A model generated the notes under the pieces. It ran no database searches. It had not been told where the DNA came from and worked only from the letters and a program-made list of their open reading frames with translations. From Bacteroidales bacterium (lineage in GTDB: Bacteria; Bacteroidota; Bacteroidia; Bacteroidales; UBA932), in NCBI GenBank assembly GCA_015060395.1, contig SUYP01000013.1, positions 1-64,000 on the forward strand: 64,000 nucleotides of DNA, written 5' to 3'. Of this stretch, positions 60,606 to 64,000 are shown one piece after another. Both the position numbers and the translations under genes were made by a program. Within the stretch, counting starts at the first letter, position 1; each line of letters starts with the position of its first letter.

Positions 60606-61970
60606 TTACTGTTCCATTCTCCACCAGTCAAGCTGGAAAAGGTTGCGGTCCTGATATCTGCCGGCTTTGAATACGAGGCAGAGGTCGTGAACTCCCTTTG
60701 CTCCCCTTATCTTTGTGGTGAACTCCACGAATTCATTCTTTGTGCATCCGATGTCAACCTTACCGACCAGCTTTCCGTCATAATCGTCAAGTCTGATCTC
60801 AATAGTACCGCCATAAAGGAGAGCGGAAGCTGAAACCGTGAATGATCTGGCTCCGCTGCCGAAATCAACGCCTCTGAGCTTGATGTATTCGCCGTCATCG
60901 ATATTGGTCACGAGCTGATTCCAACGGTCCTTACCCCATTCGTTCTTAGGAATGGTCTTAAGTCCGAAGCCCCAGGCCATTGTCTCTGCCTGCACTTTCT
61001 GATAAGGATTGAACCATTCGATCTGCTCCACCTTGCAGTCAATGAAGTATGGGAGTTCCTGAATGGTGCCGTCCTCATTGTAGTGCATTTCAGCAACAGA
61101 CACAGAACGACGCTCAGCGTGACGGCTTTCCTCAAGACGGAAAATGTCATAATTCTGACCGAAGCAATATGTCTTTCCCTTATAATCGATGATTCCAGGG
61201 TGATTTCCGCGTGTACGGTGAGTATGGTCCATAATATGTCCCTTGTACTCCCAAGGTCCCGTAGGGCTGTCGCTCATAGCATAGCCGATGCCCTCCGGAC
61301 AACAGGTAGATGCAAATGCCAGATAATAGTGACCGTTCCTCTTATAGAACCAAGGCCCCTCCTGATAGTCCTCTATATGCGGCATCTCTACGATATCTCC
61401 CGAATATGAGATCATATCCTCATTGAGCTTGACATAGTACAGCTTGGGATTACCCCAGTACATATAGGCCTGTCCGTCATCATCAATCCATACAGTCGGG
61501 TCTATGTCATACCAATGTTCTCTCTGCCATACAAGAGTGCCTCCAAGCGGATCCACGAACGGTCCGTACGGAGAGTCAGCCATCAGAACGCTGATACCGT
61601 TGCCGTGGATAGGGCAATACATATAGAACTTGCCGTTCCTCTCCACCACCTGCTGGGCCCAGGCACCATTGGTATTCCTGTACCATTTGAAGTTCCTCAG
61701 ACCTGCCACAGCTCCCCTGTCCTGCCAGTTCACCATATCTGTAGTGGTATAGAGAAGCCAGTCCTTCATATGGAAGTTCTCGCCGTCATCCTCATCGTGA
61801 CTGGTATAAAGGAAGAGTGTATCCTTATATATCATAGGAGAAGGGTCGGCAGTGTATTTGGTCTGGATGATAGGCATATTGAGGTCTTCAAGAGACTGCT
61901 TCGGGTCCGTACTGCACCCTGCTGCCACCGCCAGCACTGAAAGAATTGAAACAATAGTCTTGATGTTCAT
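60606..61970 (-). CDS. GH43-family glycoside hydrolase with C-terminal carbohydrate-binding domain (lipoprotein)
   Basis: 454-aa secreted enzyme. Start is the ATG at 61970, opening the lipoprotein signal MNIKTIVSILSVLAVAAGC. A five-bladed propeller core (residues about 35-310) has the GH43 residues: Asp in YTADPSPMIYKD, Asp in WYDIDPTVWIDDDGQAYMYWG, and Glu in YQEGPWFYKRNGHYYL. The C-terminal 130 residues form a CBM6-like beta-sandwich (VQAETMAWGFGLKT...YIKLRGVDFGSGARSFTVSASALLYGGTIEIRLD). GH43 enzymes act on arabinose, xylose or galactose chains. Just upstream is the PD40/TIM fusion gene on the same strand. Confidence 0.92.
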   Translation of the reverse strand: MNIKTIVSILSVLAVAAGCSTDPKQSLEDLNMPIIQTKYTADPSPMIYKDTLFLYTSHDEDDGENFHMKDWLLYTTTDMVNWQDRGAVAGLRNFKWYRNTNGAWAQQVVERNGKFYMYCPIHGNGISVLMADSPYGPFVDPLGGTLVWQREHWYDIDPTVWIDDDGQAYMYWGNPKLYYVKLNEDMISYSGDIVEMPHIEDYQEGPWFYKRNGHYYLAFASTCCPEGIGYAMSDSPTGPWEYKGHIMDHTHRTRGNHPGIIDYKGKTYCFGQNYDIFRLEESRHAERRSVSVAEMHYNEDGTIQELPYFIDCKVEQIEWFNPYQKVQAETMAWGFGLKTIPKNEWGKDRWNQLVTNIDDGEYIKLRGVDFGSGARSFTVSASALLYGGTIEIRLDDYDGKLVGKVDIGCTKNEFVEFTTKIRGAKGVHDLCLVFKAGRYQDRNLFQLDWWRMEQ

Positions 61971-62004
61971 AAGCAAGTGTCTGATTATGTATAAACGGTT
62001 CTCA

Positions 62005-63747
62005 TCAGTAATTATTCCTCAAATAAAGTGCGCTTTCGCGGAGACCTTTCAGGATGTTCTGTGTGCTGGCTTCTTCCATTTCCACGATAAAGCCCTTGGT
62101 GCCGGCCTTGTCGAAGTTGCGGAATATGGCATCGAAGCCGACCATTCCGCTCTGTCCGATTTCCTTCTTGTCCTTGATATGAAGAAGTTCGAAGCGGCCT
62201 GGATATTTATGCATATATTCCACTGGAGCTGCGCCACCGACTACCGCCCAATAAACATCCATTTCTATGAACACCTTTGCAGGATCTGTGTTTGCAATGA
62301 AATAATCCATCATTGTAGTATTTCCGACCTTTGCAAATTCGTGTGCGTGGTTATGGTAGCCGAAACGGATTCCGGCTGCATTGCATCTGCTTCCGATGGC
62401 ATTGAGATATTCAGCCATCACCTTGAGTTCGGCCTCTGTATCAAGCTTTGGGGAATACGACATCACGAGTCTCGGGATTCCGGCTTTTTTATGAGCCTCG
62501 ATACACTGGTCCCACCACTTCATAGCAGCTTCATAATTCCCCGAAGACAATTCATCCGAAGAAAGCACCCTTGTAGTATGCGAAGATACCAGTTCAAGAC
62601 CGGCCTTATTCAATGCGGCCTTGAAATCCTCCGGTTCCATACCGGAAAACAGACCGTCTGAATAGCTTGCCGCTTCCGCACCTGTATAGCCCATCTGAGC
62701 GAGTCGTCCGAGGACATATTCGTGATTCTTTGCAAAAAGCTCAGGAGAGCCTATAAGCTGACGGGCAGAATAAAGCTGCACAGCCATCTCTTTTGAAGGA
62801 GCGGTGATTTCCTCTGCCATACGATAGCTTATATAGGCGAATTTCTTGCTGTCAGGACTCCAGGAATTCACATTTATCGATCCCTGTCCGCCGAATAGCT
62901 TGACGAGAACCTTAGGTTCTCCACCCTTGGCCGGAATCATCCTGAGCTGGACATTCTGGTTAGGAGTATGGTCACCCGGAGCCACCTCGTAGTCGTGATA
63001 CGCAATATAGACCACCTTCTCTCCATCCGGTGAAATATGAGGGAACCACGAATTCATATCCTTGTCAAAGGTCATCTGCGTCTGTTCCTTACCGTTGGCA
63101 CGCATACGCCATACCTGCATTCTGCCGCTTCTGACACTGTTGAACCATATATGCCTGCCGTCCATACTGTATTCCGGACCGTCATCAAGGCCAGGAGCAT
63201 CAGTCAATCTCACTTCCTTGCCTCCTTTGACCGGCATTGCATACACATCAGCCTCATTCTCCGGACCACGGAATGCACAATATGCGATCATCTTTCCGTC
63301 AGGGCTGATGCCGTGAAGATAACTTGGTCCGACAGGAGTGATCTTCTTCGGTTCTCCCCCTTCAAACGGGACAGTGAACACATATGATTTCCAGTCCTTG
63401 ACCGACGGATCATTGCTGCTGAGAGCTATCCACTTTCCATCAGCTGAAATCACGTGGTCATTGTTGCACTGGTTTATAGTTCCTGTATTGATCTCCACAA
63501 GATCTCCGGAACCATCCGGAGAAATCTTGTAGAGACGTCCTTCTTTATTGACTACAAGCCATTTGCCGTCCGGTGTCCAGTTCGGAGCCTCAATCAGATA
63601 AGGAAACTCCTTTATCACCTGATGAGTCTCTGTCTCCAGATCATATATCTCCAGATAACTGATTACCTGGGAAGACTGCTGGGCAAAAGCCCCGATAGCA
63701 CCTGCAAAAGCCATAACTGCACTGCATTTGATTGTCTTGAATCTCAT
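62005..63747 (-). CDS. PD40 beta-propeller fused to a sugar-isomerase-like TIM barrel (secreted)
   Basis: 580-aa fusion with a signal peptide (RFKTIKCSAVMAFAGAIGAFA). The first half is a TolB-like propeller with repeated PDGKW/SPDG motifs (NWTPDGKWLVVNKEG, VISADGKWIALSS, HGISPDGKMIAYCAF, HISPDGEKVVYIAYHDYE; residues about 25-330). The second half is a xylose-isomerase-like TIM barrel (from EMAVQLYSARQLIG near 334 to the end), with FGYHNHAHEF near 455 and FIEMDVYWAVVGG near 495, which resemble metal-binding strands of sugar phosphate isomerases/epimerases. The frame is uninterrupted across the join. The signal peptide makes it extracytoplasmic, unusual for the isomerase half. The role is probably glycan or keto-sugar handling. 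Confidence 0.85.
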   Translation of the reverse strand: MRFKTIKCSAVMAFAGAIGAFAQQSSQVISYLEIYDLETETHQVIKEFPYLIEAPNWTPDGKWLVVNKEGRLYKISPDGSGDLVEINTGTINQCNNDHVISADGKWIALSSNDPSVKDWKSYVFTVPFEGGEPKKITPVGPSYLHGISPDGKMIAYCAFRGPENEADVYAMPVKGGKEVRLTDAPGLDDGPEYSMDGRHIWFNSVRSGRMQVWRMRANGKEQTQMTFDKDMNSWFPHISPDGEKVVYIAYHDYEVAPGDHTPNQNVQLRMIPAKGGEPKVLVKLFGGQGSINVNSWSPDSKKFAYISYRMAEEITAPSKEMAVQLYSARQLIGSPELFAKNHEYVLGRLAQMGYTGAEAASYSDGLFSGMEPEDFKAALNKAGLELVSSHTTRVLSSDELSSGNYEAAMKWWDQCIEAHKKAGIPRLVMSYSPKLDTEAELKVMAEYLNAIGSRCNAAGIRFGYHNHAHEFAKVGNTTMMDYFIANTDPAKVFIEMDVYWAVVGGAAPVEYMHKYPGRFELLHIKDKKEIGQSGMVGFDAIFRNFDKAGTKGFIVEMEEASTQNILKGLRESALYLRNNY

Positions 63748-63779
63748 AACTGTCAGTTTTATAGTTGGGATCTGTCAGC

Positions 63780-64000
63780 TTATTCCATAATCTTGATACG
63801 GATGTTGCGGTACCACACGTCATCACCGTGATCCTGGATGCCTATATATCCCTTATGCTCGGCGCCGCCACAATTATTAAGGAGTTCAAATCCGATAGGC
63901 CAGGCTTCAGCACTGAACTTGCTGTTCTGGAGCATATCGGTCCACTTCGGAGTCCAGAGATGGTACTCGAGGACATTCGCATCATTCTGTCCGTGAACGA
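63780..64000 (-). CDS. DUF1080 (3-keto-disaccharide hydrolase-like) protein, C-terminal part, truncated by window edge
   Basis: Reading the minus strand from the window edge, an open frame runs to a TAA at 63780-63782 and encodes ~73 residues ending GFELLNNCGGAEHKGYIGIQDHGDDVWYRNIRIKIME. The GYIGIQDHGDDVWYRNIRIK end is the characteristic DUF1080 signature. The upstream part (HGQNDANVLEYHLWTPKWTDML) fits the same jelly-roll domain. Start and signal peptide lie outside. It sits just upstream of the PD40/TIM fusion gene (33 bp gap), on the same strand. This ORF is too short for the ORF track. Confidence 0.85.
   Translation of the reverse strand, partial: VHGQNDANVLEYHLWTPKWTDMLQNSKFSAEAWPIGFELLNNCGGAEHKGYIGIQDHGDDVWYRNIRIKIME

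Noticed and set aside
1-64000. CRISPR array, prophage or transposon
   Set aside because: No short spaced repeats, no integrase, transposase or phage structural genes seen; only one significant tandem repeat, inside the M56 gene.

Overview
The window looks like chromosomal DNA of a Bacteroidota bacterium, most likely order Bacteroidales. The partial 16S rRNA at the left edge has a Bacteroidales-like 5' end. Promoters follow the Bacteroidota form TTTG-N19-TAnnTTTG rather than -35/-10 boxes. The gene content (short primary sigma factor, OMP beta-barrel lipoproteins, TamB-like protein, CotH, PqqD/HprK-like cassette, DUF5009, DUF1080) fits the same group. Genus cannot be read from this sequence. 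No insertion sequence, phage, integrase or CRISPR array was seen; the region reads as ordinary core chromosome plus one catabolic island.

Layout. 1-0.75 kb: 5' end of an rRNA operon (minus strand) with two tandem promoters. 1-11.2 kb: tricorn-like protease, polyprenol-phosphate glycosyltransferase, PyrC and an EamA exporter on plus; Tex and a ClC channel on minus. 11.3-17.7 kb (minus): small acidic protein, YgiQ, ArgS translationally coupled to primary sigma factor RpoD, and HtrA. 18-21.2 kb (plus): DnaN, a DnaQ-like exonuclease, a degenerate FAH-fold protein and a lipoprotein thioredoxin, followed by tRNA-Thr. 21.3-24.7 kb: BaiN-like flavoprotein, MnmA with a large insertion, cytidine deaminase and SRP RNA. 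24.8-31.9 kb: surface cluster (TonB-type outer-membrane protein, small beta-barrel, small lipoprotein, CotH kinase lipoprotein, M64 peptidase). 32-42.5 kb: flavoprotein, TsaD, a 1532-residue TamB-like protein, then a tight RNA/folate housekeeping operon (RsmI-like, FolB, MtaB, MBL hydrolase). 42.6-45.8 kb: BlaI/M56/TPR regulatory operon whose M56 sensor carries a duplicated TonB-type C-terminal domain. 45.8-49.5 kb: RecQ and PckA. 49.6-51.4 kb: compact HprK-like kinase / S24-S26 peptidase / 66-residue protein / PqqD cassette. 51.4-64 kb: glycan-catabolism island rich in secreted hydrolases.

How the parts work together. The island combines acetyl-ester hydrolases (SGNH, CE2-like, alpha/beta hydrolase), a DUF5009 membrane acyltransferase, an Alginate_lyase-family lyase, a GH43, a secreted FAD oxidoreductase, a metallophosphoesterase, a PD40-propeller/TIM-barrel fusion and a DUF1080 protein. 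That set suggests breakdown of an acetylated, uronate-containing plant or host glycan, but no SusC/SusD pair lies in the window. The best candidate for an under-described system is the HprK-like/S24-S26/PqqD cassette: it has the three protein types expected of a peptide-modification pathway, no obvious precursor peptide, and promoters placed almost on top of the start codons.

Limits. All family calls were made by eye from translations and motifs; no database search was run. Promoters are motif matches, not mapped start sites.
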